From assembly GCA_034509925.1 (NCBI GenBank), contig CM067528.1, forward strand, positions 4,395,001 through 4,459,000: a DNA stretch of 64,000 nt, written 5' to 3'. The translations under genes were made by a program, and so were the position numbers. This DNA comes from Hirudinaria manillensis (taxonomy: Eukaryota; Annelida; Clitellata; Hirudinida; Hirudinidae). The notes below the pieces were generated by a model. That model saw nothing but the letters and a program-made list of their open reading frames with translations, had not been told where the DNA came from and did no database searches. Shown here one piece after another: positions 1-11,392 of the stretch (within the stretch, counting starts at the first letter, position 1; every line of letters starts with the position of its first letter).

Positions 1-49
1 TAGACATCAAATATGAAATTAAACATGTGCAAGTAATAAAGAGCATTAC

Positions 50-2216
50 CTTATGTATCCCGATTTCACTTTCTAACGCTCCGCACATTGCATGGATTAA
101 AAGCCTGAAAAAGACATTTGATTTAAGTACTGAGGTACAAATTTGTCAAGAATTTACTTACTTTAGGAAATTATCCGTGGGATTTGCTATTCTCATATAA
201 TTATATGTTGGACTAAAAATATAAATATTTATATAAAATATCAATATTGATGTCAGGAATAGTTTTACATTTTACAATTTACATCTTTAATACGATCAAA
301 ATTACCTGGGATAAAAATTAATTTCCCTGTTTATCAATGCGAGAAGTAAAGCCTTTGAATTAAAAAATTTAATTTTTAAAAAATATCATTGCACGAGAAA
401 GAATAAACTGATTCAAGTTTTTCAATTGATAAAAATGTAATAAATAATCAATAAAGAGAAGCATTAATTAAAACTACTACGGTTAATATTAAATAAAATT
501 TAATGTCATGAAACACACTAGCAACATTACAATATATAACTAAAATTAATTTAGTAATGATCACAACTTAATATCGCGACTTAACAATTATGCATTGCTC
601 ATGTTATCTCTGAGTATTGCATATATTGCCACTTACATTTTCGTATAACTGTTTTTGATCATCTGAAATGGGCGGAGAGTAAAGATAGTGATGTAAAATA
701 GGCACGTCTTCATGAAAATCATGCATATATGCTTGAAGAGTGGAGTAACATGTTTCATCATATATTCCAAAAACCTATGAATAAACAATATTAATACAGA
801 CTATGCAAAATTTCACTAGCAAAATTATTGTATCCTAACCTGATCAGCATATGGCTTGAAATCATTATAAGAAAGATGGCCGTATTCGGAATCACAGGCA
901 TTATAAACACTAATTTTTTTCCATTTTCTGCATTTAAGTATTTTCATAAGGAAGTTCTCCCTGTAAATCATTGTTCTAGTTAAATGTCAAACGAAAACAT
1001 GACGGATAATAATATACTCACATTATCTCTGTATTGTGAGATACGTCTAAATTTTCTAAAAGGGGCAGTTTGGATATCACTTCGAGGAATTTCATTTGGT
1101 AATCGAGAGTAAGTTTTGGACTTGATTCAAACCGTAGGAGAGAATGTGCATCAAATGACTTAGTCAAATCTAAGGTCCTGCAATCACACGCACAATAATT
1201 GGTTTAATTGGTGTATCATAATAATGAATGAAAGGTTAATTAATTCATGTCGTTAATTCAGTCATGTAAGTTAATTAATTTTCTGTTGATACCTAAGTTG
1301 ATCCAGATTACTTAAAGCTTTAGGGAAAAGTTCATTTTGACAAGCGTCCGCCATATATTGACATGCCAATAATTTGAGTTTCTTGAGAGTTCCGAGAGAT
1401 GTAATTGAAGATTCATCAAGCCGCACATCGTGCAGAATTAATTCCTCTAACGTTTCAGAAAATCTTGAAAGGTCCAAATTTATTGTATATGGTGTTTCAA
1501 CTTGAAAACTTTGTATTAATGAAATTAAACGTATCTTCTTCAATTTTGGGAACTCAGTCTCAAATAGCTTGCGTATTGTCGGGAATTGCCTGAAGTACAT
1601 CATTAGTTTATTGATAAATTTTTAATAAAAATATAATAATATAATATAATAATTAATAAAATTACACAAAAATTAATGATATACCAGTCTTTGGCTTTAA
1701 TATACAGATTTTCAAGTGTGGATGCTACGCGGCGGAGGTATCTGAGTGTACGTTTATCCAGGTGGTTTGAGGCCACAGAAATTGTTTTGACAGGATAAAC
1801 GACCTTGTTTCTGAAAAGCACTCCAGAATACAGACATGATGTCGTGGCATTAATGTTATTCCAGTTGAGGGCATACGGGTTACTCAAAGCATTTGGAAAT
1901 TGGATGTACAATCCCATTTCCTTGCTTTTGCAACAAATTCTTTCAAATAGACATGGAGGAAGTAGTTTTTTCTTAGTAATATGAGCTTCTGTAAAAATTA
2001 GAAATATAACGTAATGCATTCCTTTTACAATACATTTCACATTAAGGAAATTGCTATTAAATGTATGCAAAACTTGGATTCATCATTACAATTGAGACTG
2101 ATAAATCTTAAATGAAAATTACCTGTTAGAACAGAATCGTTGAACACCTTGTTAAAGTGCATCACAACAAATTCCATGACACTGTCTTGTAAACTTTTAT
2201 ATTGTTTTCCAATCAT
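50..2216 (-). CDS. ZYG11/ZER1-family leucine-rich-repeat substrate receptor, 3' end outside window
   Basis: Nine exons join in frame for 421 codons: 2123-2216, 1685-1988, 1293-1589, 1022-1177, 840-960, 637-774, 306-352, 162-212 and 50-104 (complement). The last ends at a donor, so the gene continues past the left edge. ATG is at 2214-2216. The N-terminus (SLQDSVMEFVVMHF...) resembles the VHL-box/elongin-binding start of ZYG11 proteins. Residues of about 100-300 hold degenerate leucine-rich repeats (LKKLKLL, LPLLENLDVSHN). The final exons (ALLLALI..., LLIHAMCGALESEIGIH) look like the start of the armadillo-repeat half. Known members are substrate receptors of CUL2-elongin E3 ligases that read N-terminal glycine degrons. 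The family call rests on domain order and remembered sequence. Exons 306-352 and 162-212 are short and the least certain, although phase fits. ZYG11 versus ZER1 is not resolved. Confidence 0.72.
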
Positions 2217-2836
2217 TTTTAATTATTTGAGCAATCAGCACACTCAGTGTCAATCAGTTAATTCCCAGTCCTTACATTCCAAAGATTCAAAGGATAATAA
2301 AGAAATAAATTTTTAAAAATGTTTAACATTTTTCCAAGAAAACAGAAAAAAGCGTTCTGCCATAAATTTTAAAGATTTAAACATTGGTCTAAAACTCGTT
2401 TTTCAAATTTATTATTTGTCAAATTTGTCAGAGTGTCATTTTCTTTTTTGCCACTCACTTGTTTTGCAGTTTTCATTTTCTAAGATAAAGGATTGATGTA
2501 CACTGTAAAAAAATGTTTCTATGTGATTTAACTATAACTGAAGTGATATTCTTAACTTTTGATATATTTACATCAATTCGATTATCATTCTTATAGTTTA
2601 CTTTAAATTTAAAGTATTTTTCTTCCCTTCTTCTAGGAACTATTAAGATTTTTAGTATCAAAGAAAAGTTTTAAAAAAATACGTTAATGTTACTTTTGTG
2701 GAACACTGAAATTTTAATGGCCACATTAAGTTTGAAAAATTTTTGGCGTTTAAAATTTCATTAGCGCAGCTTCATTCGTGGGAAACACGCTTCCATCGAA
2801 GATAATTTAAGGAGGACATTTTCACCTGGCTTCGAC

Positions 2837-2989
2837 ATTGTCTTAAACAGAGAAGCCAGCATTATTTTAATCCTGCTACTGACTGACCGAAGGACATCAG
2901 AAGTCAATCGAAAATCAACGTAAAGTTAATCTCCTTCGGTCAGTCAGTAGCAGGATTAAAATAATGCTGGCTTCTCTGTTTAAGACAAT
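2837..2989. repeat. Perfect 58-bp inverted repeat with 37-nt loop
   Basis: Arm 2837-2894 is the exact reverse complement of arm 2932-2989, around a 37-nt spacer (2895-2931). The arms begin ATTGTCTTAAACAGAGAAGC and end with the GACCGAAGGA side at the loop. A transcript would fold into a 58-bp hairpin with no mismatch. The form fits a fold-back transposable element, a recent local inversion-duplication or a hairpin RNA source. No terminal target-site duplication or transposase was recognised. Confidence 0.9.
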
Positions 2990-3406
2990 TTAATTTTGTT
3001 TTTCTTTTTCAAATTTGTCTCAAATAAATTGCCCCAATCTAGTAACGACTTTAAAAACCAATCAGAATACCTCTTGTTATTAAATAATTTTAAAATAATT
3101 ATTTTAATATATATTATTTGTAAAGAAATATTAAAAAAGAAGTAATGAAAGCATGCTTTTTTTTTAAAGAGATGTTGCTAAATCAATCGTAGAAGCAGGC
3201 TCTCTAGATTGTGCTCTCAAAATTATCGAAGTTGTAGTTAGATCTAGTAGTTATGTGTTTAACACATAAACAATCATTTCTGAATACCTTAGCGGGGAAC
3301 AAAGTTCATAATTAAGGCTTTAAGAAGCTTCAAAATTGGAATTTAGTCAGTGTAAGTTATTTAGATTTAAACAACTTCAGAAGAATTGATTAAGCAGGAA
3401 AAAACA

Positions 3407-3481
3407 ATCAGAAGTCAATCGAAAATCAACGTAAAGTTAATCTCCTTCGGTCAGTCAGTAGCAGGATTAAAATAATGCTGG
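3407..3481. repeat. Direct copy of the hairpin loop plus half of one arm
   Basis: These 75 bases repeat 2896-2970 exactly: all but the first base of the spacer, and the first 39 bases of the right arm (2932-2970). Identity stops abruptly at both ends. The unit has therefore been copied more than once within 600 bp, which suggests recent activity or a replication-slippage product. Confidence 0.88.
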
Positions 3482-3926
3482 AGTGAGAGAGACATTTAAA
3501 AATATTCAGCCTCCCTGGTAGCCAACGAATATCAGAGTCCTGAGTTAGAACTCCTAACATCAACCAAGTTGAACAGCAACAACAACTTGTAATGACTAAA
3601 AAGTCATAATTCGTTTTGCAAATGCGTTTCAACAGCAACACCTGATTCTGTACGCGGTTCTGCTGGCCATGATGCAAAGGTGTCCAAACAGCTGAAAAGG
3701 TGGCGGGGGTGTGGCCGAACGTAGCACGGTGCCCGCCAATCGATATCACGTGACTCACGCACCTTTGGGTGTCTCGCAAACAATTAATTGCTATTTTTTC
3801 CAACGACGTCTTTCTATCGATGATGTAGTGCACAGGACGCTGGAAACAATATGACACCAACAACATGATCCCTGTTGCCACCTTCCAGACATATCCTGAT
3901 ACCTGCCGACACCCACTATGAGGAAG

Positions 3927-3934
3927 TATAAAAG
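3927..3934 (+). promoter_or_regulatory. TATA box of the secreted peptide gene
   Basis: TATAAAAG is followed about 25-30 nt later by a plausible start region and a short non-coding first exon (about 3957-4003) that ends at a strong donor, CAG|GTAAGC at 4004. The next good acceptor in a matching context is TTTATCAG at 7248-7255, eleven bases before the peptide start codon. I infer that this is the promoter and 5' UTR exon of the precursor gene. No other nearby gene would use it. Confidence 0.5.
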
Positions 3935-6900
3935 GCAGTCTCTTACGTGGTTCGTGCTTTTGCTCGATGCTTTATTCTTCCTCAATCGGTCACTCATTGA
4001 CAGGTAAGCGATCACTTTCCTGCTTTCAGAAGCCTCATCGATGAACTTCATAGCATTGCTGTCATTGATCTTTGTAGGAAACGTAGGTCGAGTTATATTA
4101 ATGCTTATTATTGCTACAAAACTTTGTTATAATTCAGAAACAGGATGTGCTGTGCAATGATATCGAAAGCCATTTTTATGTAATATCTTTGAAATGCAAT
4201 GGAAAATCGCAACCATAAATGGAACTTTAGCCTGAGTTGTGTGTTCAATAGGAAACAATCCTGTGAATATATTCAAAACTATGTTTTCTTCGAGACTCAC
4301 ACTCAACGGTCATGCGACACTGACTTTCATGCGTTTGGGGCCACTCCATCTTCGACTGGGAATCAATTTTGGTTCGCCTGATGCATTTCAGTTCAATTCA
4401 ATTCGACATTCTAGAAGAGTACATTACGGGATAATTATGCCTATTTTGATAAATGGTTGGCTTAATTGACAATACGTTCGGAGGTTTGAGCAAACAACTC
4501 AGGCAGCCCCTAAAAATCGACAGTAATGCATCGAATCTCTAATTAAGCTCTCCCCAGTCGGTCGAATTCAGGATGGATTACCATTTTTATGTGAATGTGA
4601 GATCCGCACCACTCAAATCATGTTAGAGTCTTAAGACCTTGCCACGGTTCACTGATTTCGAGCATCTTTGGTGGCATGTAGCTAGTATTTTAAGCTTCAT
4701 AGTTACTTTTTATAGTTACTCGTGAAAAGACAGTACAACATAAATTCGTCCCAAGCCTCTTCTATCCTTGGTACTGTAACTTCACTTTAACATTGCAATT
4801 AGTCCTCATTTAATAGGCACAATCATCTTTAAGCCATTTAGGTGTCTTTTTTTCTGTGACATTAAAAGATCTTTTTCGGATGAGTCCTTCGCGTTTCTGT
4901 CAATTGGTTATTAATGTGTTCAGTACAGACTCTCTTTGAGAATTTCAAAAGACGATTTGTTCTTTTTTCACGAATCAGCAATTTTGGAACTTGGAGCATT
5001 TTATCACCTCTCCCGAGATTTAAGTATCAAAGAGTAAGGAAAAAGAGATTTCGCATGGCATACAATTCATTCTCAAAGCTCTTTCAGATGAAAGAAATGT
5101 GGCCAAAGTGGAGATTTCTGATGACTACAGAACAATCTTATAGTTAATTCACTCACAATTTAAGTTCATGTATCCTCTTCCTTTCGCTTAAAATAATTTT
5201 TTACGAAGAGCGACCTTTGTCTCAGATTTGACAAAAATTTCTAAATGAATGTCTCCTCCCCATTGAATTTTAGTCTTAGTGTATTTGCTACCAATGAAGT
5301 AGATCAGACTTTATTTTGCTTTGGAAGTTTGGATTCCTCACTCAAATTCAGAAAATCGAAACGAAGGTTGAAGTTTTAACAAAAATAGAATGGCCTTAGC
5401 TTTTAGTCAGTTGTGGAAAAATAATCTAAATTTACGAATTAACTATAATCGAGTAATTTATTTATTTATTAAAACACTTTTGGTTCACGCTTCATTTTAT
5501 ACTATCAAAGATTTTCAGTAAGATGGGTGAGTTTGCCCAATCCAATCATCCTTTCCTCAAGTTACGAGGATTGGATTAGAACTGTTCCTTCACATTGAAT
5601 TTTCATCCAGGTTTTAAAGGGGAAGTGAAAGAAAACTGGCGGAACAAAACTTATAGAATACATTGAAGTCAAGCTGTCAATTTTATTTATTATTTATTAA
5701 TTTACTACTTGTAAACTTTTCACAAATTTTCGTTCGCTTCTAGAGTTTATCCGATTTTCTTTGTACCGAACCCGTTCTAAATATCCCAGTGCTTCGGAGA
5801 CAGTTTCGTTGTATCTGTAATAACAGCATGTCCACGAATAATATAAATAATTTTTGAGAACTTTTTGTTCGGAACCATTTTCGCTAAATTTCCAAACAGA
5901 AATACTCCATCTGGATATCACGTTTCAAAGGAAATGGGTGGACTGAAAATAAAACATGAAATATTCGGTTTTAGGAAAAATCAATAAAACATGTTCGAAC
6001 AAGTTTCATCTCATTTGCTTCGCACTCAGAATTAACTGACATTTTTCTAAGCGGAAATTCTATGTAATTATAATGTTTCTATTCTGAATTGAAAGTTTGT
6101 ATGACAAATACATTGTATCAATTTGCTGAGAATAATCTTCACTTTAGCACCGAGTCTGGCAGTGGAAAAATGGTGTTTTAGAGCCATTTGAATGCTTAAT
6201 AAGTTTGCGTGCGCTTCCGTTATTTATGGCTGCAAACTCTGAAAACAAAAGAAGTTACAATGACTTAACTTCAATGTTGGCTGCTTCATATCATTATGGT
6301 CCACAAAGTAAATGATAGAATTTTTTTAGAGTTTCTTTAACGAGAGTTTCTCAGTCCACCTGAGCATAGTTGAGCACGTCCCCCTTCCTTCCATTGTTAA
6401 TAATTATCCAATCAGACATAAAAATATGCATTCGAAGAAATTTCACCTCCATATTAAATGGGTTTCGAAGTTCTACAAAAGAAGTTCTGGAAGTAGAATC
6501 GAGCTTGGAATCATCATTAATCTTAAGGAACACCATTTTCACGTGACTCCTATTTTTAGCCTTCTGGCAGTCAACGGCCAAGTGAAGAAATTACGGTAAG
6601 ATTTAGAGATCGATTTCATCGGCAGATGGAAGAACTCTAGAAGAAATCTTCGTCTTTATTTTATTTTATTATGGCGTTGTGAATATCTCTATGAAATTGC
6701 ACGAATTCTTAGCGAATGAAGAAGACTTTTCTGAAGTGATTTTCTGAATTAATCCTTTTGCACAATTGTCATAAGACAATCTAATCTTAAGGCAGCTATT
6801 CGTTGCTACATTTTTATTAGGTAAAACTATTTTTTATGAGACTTCATTCACTTTTGAATCAATCTTTCGATATAAGCTCGACTCAAAACTGATGATTTAA

Positions 6901-7266
6901 ATATAAAAACCAAAATGGAATCGAAATTGACTGATTTCAAAAACTTTACATCCAATGAAGTTCCTACTTCGATATACTTTCAATCAATTAACAAATATAT
7001 TGTTCAAATATATTGTGAGATTATTTTTTTATACTCCAAATATAATATCTCGACGTGATTTATTTCCACCCGTGAATTTAACATAAAAGTGATCACTTCG
7101 TTTTGAGACGAATAGATTTAAAATTTTGTGCTTATGGAAGTTTCCATGCATATTGTAGCAGTTTCAATTAAATTTATAAGCATCCATATATAATTGTATT
7201 CTCATTGCATGAATAATAAATCAGAGAAAAAATTACATCAATCATTATTTATCAGGATGCAAAGAC

Positions 7267-10200
7267 ATGCCTAGGACTAGCAAGTTAAGTCTGCTTTTGA
7301 TTCTCATCGTAGCTTCTTGTCAAGCTTGGGCTGTCGAATCTCCTAGGAAATCAAGCAAATCGGTAGGTGAAAGCTAAATATGGCTTAAAGCAACGTAGAA
7401 TTTTATATTGAGTTTCTGTTAAAATAATTCAGATAAACTTTAAACTTCTAGAGTTTCGCATTCCTTTTTGAAACGACTTTCTACGTTATACAAGCAAAGA
7501 AATTTTATGTAAACTGAAAACAAAAAGAAAATGAATGTTTAGTTTCTATGGCTTCGGAATGTGACGCTGAGTTCATTCATATATGAAAATAGTTTCAATT
7601 AAGAATTTACATTTTTACAATACCTCAGCGCCCACACATTCGAGATGGAACTTTTAATCATCAGATTTTTAATTGTTACACTCGATAATGGACATTATAG
7701 GTTATTAAAAACATAATTGTTGTAATTAATAAAATAATATCTATATAACCAATATCTCAACGAAACGGACATTTGAAAATCCTTTCCGACGAATAAATCC
7801 TTTCCGTATTTTAAAAGTTCATCGCTTGCCTGTCGTCGTAAGTCACAACTGCTTGAAGTTTTTTGTTTAGAGAATCTAAATATTTAAGGACTTGTAAAAT
7901 AAATTTATTATTTTTTTAAAGAAAGGAAAACTAAAGGCGAAAAAGTCGAGTAAATTTAAAATTCTTCTTTAAATTCCTGAAACCTCATTAATTACAAATC
8001 TCGTCAAACAGAACTACGACGCACTGCAAGATTTTGGATATGGCGATCTCGATGATTCAAGTCTAAGGAAGTTAGAACACTACCTGAAAATGAAGGACTT
8101 GGAGAAACGTTTGGAACGATTGAAAATCAAGAGCTTCATTCAGGTAAAGCGCTGAAAGTTGGATTTACTTTGATAACGCATGGATATAACGAGATTTATT
8201 TGTATTGTTTCATAAATAAACTGAATTGTCATCCTTATGGTCTCGATATTTCCAAAGTCATTTTCACGGTTGTAGTTGAGACATGCAATACAAACATCCC
8301 TCTATTGTCGAATTGGTTTTCCTACGGATATTTGGCTTATATTTGACAAATATTATATTACGCATAAAATAAGCTTTCGGTCAGGAAAAACTAATGAATG
8401 TAAATATTTCGTGCTGAAGGAAATATAAATAAACACGATTGATTAATTGCTGCGGTGCTAAGAGTAGAGATGTCAGATCCTAAAGGTAACCAACTAAGAC
8501 GAATTTATGCAAAATTTGTCAGTCATTTTATAGTAGCACCTAAAATTTATCAATTATTGTTGACTGTCAAGAACACTTCCAGTGATCAATACATTCAAAG
8601 ATTTAAAACCGACGTCTAAAAATATTAAAACAAAATCATTCCAGAATATTCAATATGGCCCTGGAGCAAAATGATGAAGCCAGTTTAATCCGAATGGATG
8701 GACTGAATTAAATCAAAATAAAAATATAATACCTCTATTAGAATCGCAAGGAACATGGAGGACAATCTTCTCTTAACAGCATTCTTTCATATTTTGAGGT
8801 GAAAATCAGAATCATGGACGAAAGAAGTCTTCAACGACTGCGTTAGGAATAATTTTTTCGCAAGAAAGTAGAAGAAAGGACAAATTTGTTGGCTGAGGTA
8901 GCACCGAACGCACCCTGGTGACGAAAATTTCACGAAAATTTCGCAAAAATTTGATTGGCAGTCCAAAAAAAATGAACTTAAGCAACTCAAAAATGCCCAT
9001 TTTGCTCGAGTTTTTTAAGATCTGATTTGATTATTGAGGTGATACCGCTTGAATAGTAATTGTATAATTATATTATATTATTAAATCATATATTAAAATA
9101 AATAATAAAAAAATTAAATTAAAATATATTATTATTATTGTTATTATTATTTTTGTTGTTGTTGTTGTTATTATTATTATTATTTTTGTTGTTGTTGTTG
9201 TTAATAAATAATATTAAATAAGAAATTTTAATATTTACATCTTTTTGAAAACCTATCCTCTTTGGAAATGTATGCATCAAATGCGATTCAAGCGTGAGTC
9301 AGTGGAGATGTCCGCCAGGATTGCTGGAGTTTTTCACAATTTCTTTTGTTTACATTTTTTCATTTTAACTCGTACTCGTGATGATCTTTCGAACTTCATT
9401 TGGTCTTCATGTTATCCAAGATCATGTCATCCATTAGTCTTAATCTTCGATGGTAACGTAAAGTATTGAAAATTTCCTTTGAAGATTTTCATGAATTTTA
9501 CTGGTCGAAATAACCTCTTTTCGTACTTTTCCGAGTTTGAAATGATGATGATGACTCGATTATAGTCTTTATCATAACGAAGATGGTCAAGATTTTGAGT
9601 TTCTTTGCTGTTTAAAAGTAAACTTCCTTCAATTTAAGAAATTTCAAGAAATTTATTGTTTCAATATCATATTTGAATGCTATCAGAAAGGGAATGAACC
9701 ATAGCTTTATTTCAAACGGGGGCCTCAAAATTCACGCCTCCCTCTCCTATCAATCAGGCCTCACCAAGGAGAACGCTTACATTTTGAATTAATTTTCGAC
9801 GATAATGTCAGATAATGCCAGACTTCTAAAACCCCATTTCTTTTAATATTTATAATATTATATCCTAATAGGGGCAAATTAGCTCAAGAAAAGAAAATGT
9901 TTAAAATTTGCTACCTAAATTAACCGAAAAATAACTTATTATAGTGTTATTGCCTAAGCACAGTATCGATCTCGAGTTTCAGTGGAAGAGTAGAGACCCC
10001 TTTAATTATATGTATTGAAATTATTTCCTGAATTTTTTTTTTAATTTCAAAGGATAATAGTTCGACTTTTCGTTTTAATTTGAATTTAAACGATTTTTCG
10101 ATATTCCAAATTAACTTTCATTTTGAAATTTCATGAGTCTTTGAGCGAAAACACTGCAAAATAAATTTTTTCAGCATTCCGTTAGTCCTTCAATTTCATT

Positions 10201-11386
10201 TCCTTTCAGAATCTGGATGATGGAAATCTATATTCTAAAGATCAATTTCCTTATGACGAAGACAGCTACCAAGACGAAGAACCACGCGGAGATGACGACT
10301 ACGACGTGGACGAGAGGGCGCTTTCCAATGGATCGCTCAAAAAATTGCGAGGAGCGCTAGAAAAAAGAGGTCGTTGGCAGGGATTTTGTTTCAGGAGAAC
10401 TCGAAGTGGAAGAAGACTGCCTTACATTTGCTGGAGAGATTGTGAGTTATGTTAGATATTAACATATTATAATACTGGATTTATGGTTTGCTTTTAATGT
10501 CTATATATTTATTCGGTATGCATTGAATATCAGGCATTTTATTTCATCGCACTTATTGTATAAATTGATAAGTTATTTTTTTTTACTAAGTTTTCACTTT
10601 CTTCAAAGTTTTCTTTTCAAAAATTCTATCACCTTTATAAATATTACACTCGATTGAATTTCTGTCGAGGACAAAGATTTTGGAAACCTCTTCAGAATAT
10701 TTCTTCAGTAAAAGTAAATTTTAATCAAATGCCATTATGCTTTACATCTACGCCAGCTGTTGTACCATCTGAATTATCACCTGAACATTCATTTACAGAA
10801 ATATCGTCAAAAAAGCAAAATTATTTTAAAGGTATTTTGGACTGGTCTGACCTTGCAGCAATTTCTTCACGAAATGAAATAATAGCAATCGCTAAGAATG
10901 TAGAGCTGCGTTAATGTCGGCAATAATTTGTCGATGTTTTTTAAACTCAGTACAGCAAGTAAAACTGTATTTTTAAACAGCAAACAAAAGTGGACTTCGA
11001 TGCAGAAGTCTAATATGGTGACTCACAAAGGCTCATATTTGGTTAACTATATTAAAGATATTCATTTGAATTAGTATATTTGTGATAACCACATTAACAT
11101 AGAAATTCAAACTTCATCACATTTGGGACCTCCGAATGAGATTCGTGTGCATGTCTTATCAAGTACACATATCAATACGTATTGCTGAAATTGAGAGGAC
11201 GTTTAGTATTTCTAGTTAAAAGAACTCTCAGTTAAAAGTAATTAAGATAATTAGTAATTAGGATGCCTGGGAGAGCTGATCAGCTGATATTCCTCAGAAT
11301 AAACTTTTCCTTAATTGTAACTGTGTACGACTCAGCATTGAGACAAAGGCTTAGATTATAATAACTCGCGTTCTTCCACAGCATGA
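7267..11386 (+). CDS. Secreted cationic two-cysteine peptide precursor, 154 aa, family unrecognised
   Basis: Coding exons 7267-7362, 8012-8143, 10210-10441 and 11382-11386 join in phase to 153 codons plus Ser and TGA. Residues 1-22 are a classic signal peptide (hydrophobic LLLILIVA core, cleavage probably after AWA). Residues 23-127 form a propeptide: a charged helical stretch with heptad-like leucines, then an acidic run (15 Asp/Glu in 36 residues). Lys128-Arg129 precede residues 130-154 (GRWQGFCF...ICWRDS). This C-terminal peptide has seven Arg, one Asp and one Cys pair (136, 150) around an RTRSGRR turn. The architecture fits either a beta-hairpin antimicrobial peptide with a charge-neutralising prosegment or a cyclic neuropeptide. 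No known family was recognised. If the last intron is retained, the ORF reads on to TAG at 10453-10455 and ends RDCELC, giving four cysteines. A tiny upstream ATG (7257) stops after five codons. Confidence 0.72.
9126..9208. repeat. Interrupted (ATT)n/(GTT)n microsatellite in an intron
   Basis: Two blocks of ATT triplets alternate with two blocks of five GTT triplets separated by TTTTT, inside the third intron of the peptide gene. Confidence 0.85.
10369..11383 (+). other. Predicted mature peptide, 25 residues, one disulfide
   Basis: This segment lies downstream of the dibasic KR at precursor residues 128-129 and is interrupted by the last intron (10442-11381) at its final codon. Composition by eye: seven Arg, two Trp, two Phe, one Tyr, two Cys 14 residues apart, net charge about +6. 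A Ser-Gly turn sits between two arginine-rich flanks, as expected for a disulfide-closed hairpin. No C-terminal Gly is present for amidation. Confidence 0.55.
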
Positions 11387-11392
11387 AATAAA
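11387..11392 (+). terminator. Poly(A) signal AATAAA of the peptide gene
   Basis: The hexamer begins one base after the TGA stop of the spliced form, so the 3' UTR would be very short. Its position directly after the acceptor CCACAG at 11376-11381 supports the inferred last exon. Confidence 0.5.

Larger units (their letters stand above)
2217..3926. other. Intergenic, AT-rich, with fold-back element
   Basis: No coding exon was found on either strand. The stretch carries the promoter side of the ZYG11-like gene on the left, a perfect inverted repeat with a partial direct copy in the middle, and the upstream region of the peptide gene on the right. A CACGTG E-box lies at about 3747 in a less AT-rich patch. 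Confidence 0.6.

Noticed and set aside
8787..9000. Two overlapping minus-strand frames in the peptide-gene intron
   Set aside because: Phe/Leu/Ser-rich translations of AT-rich intron sequence, with no conserved motif.
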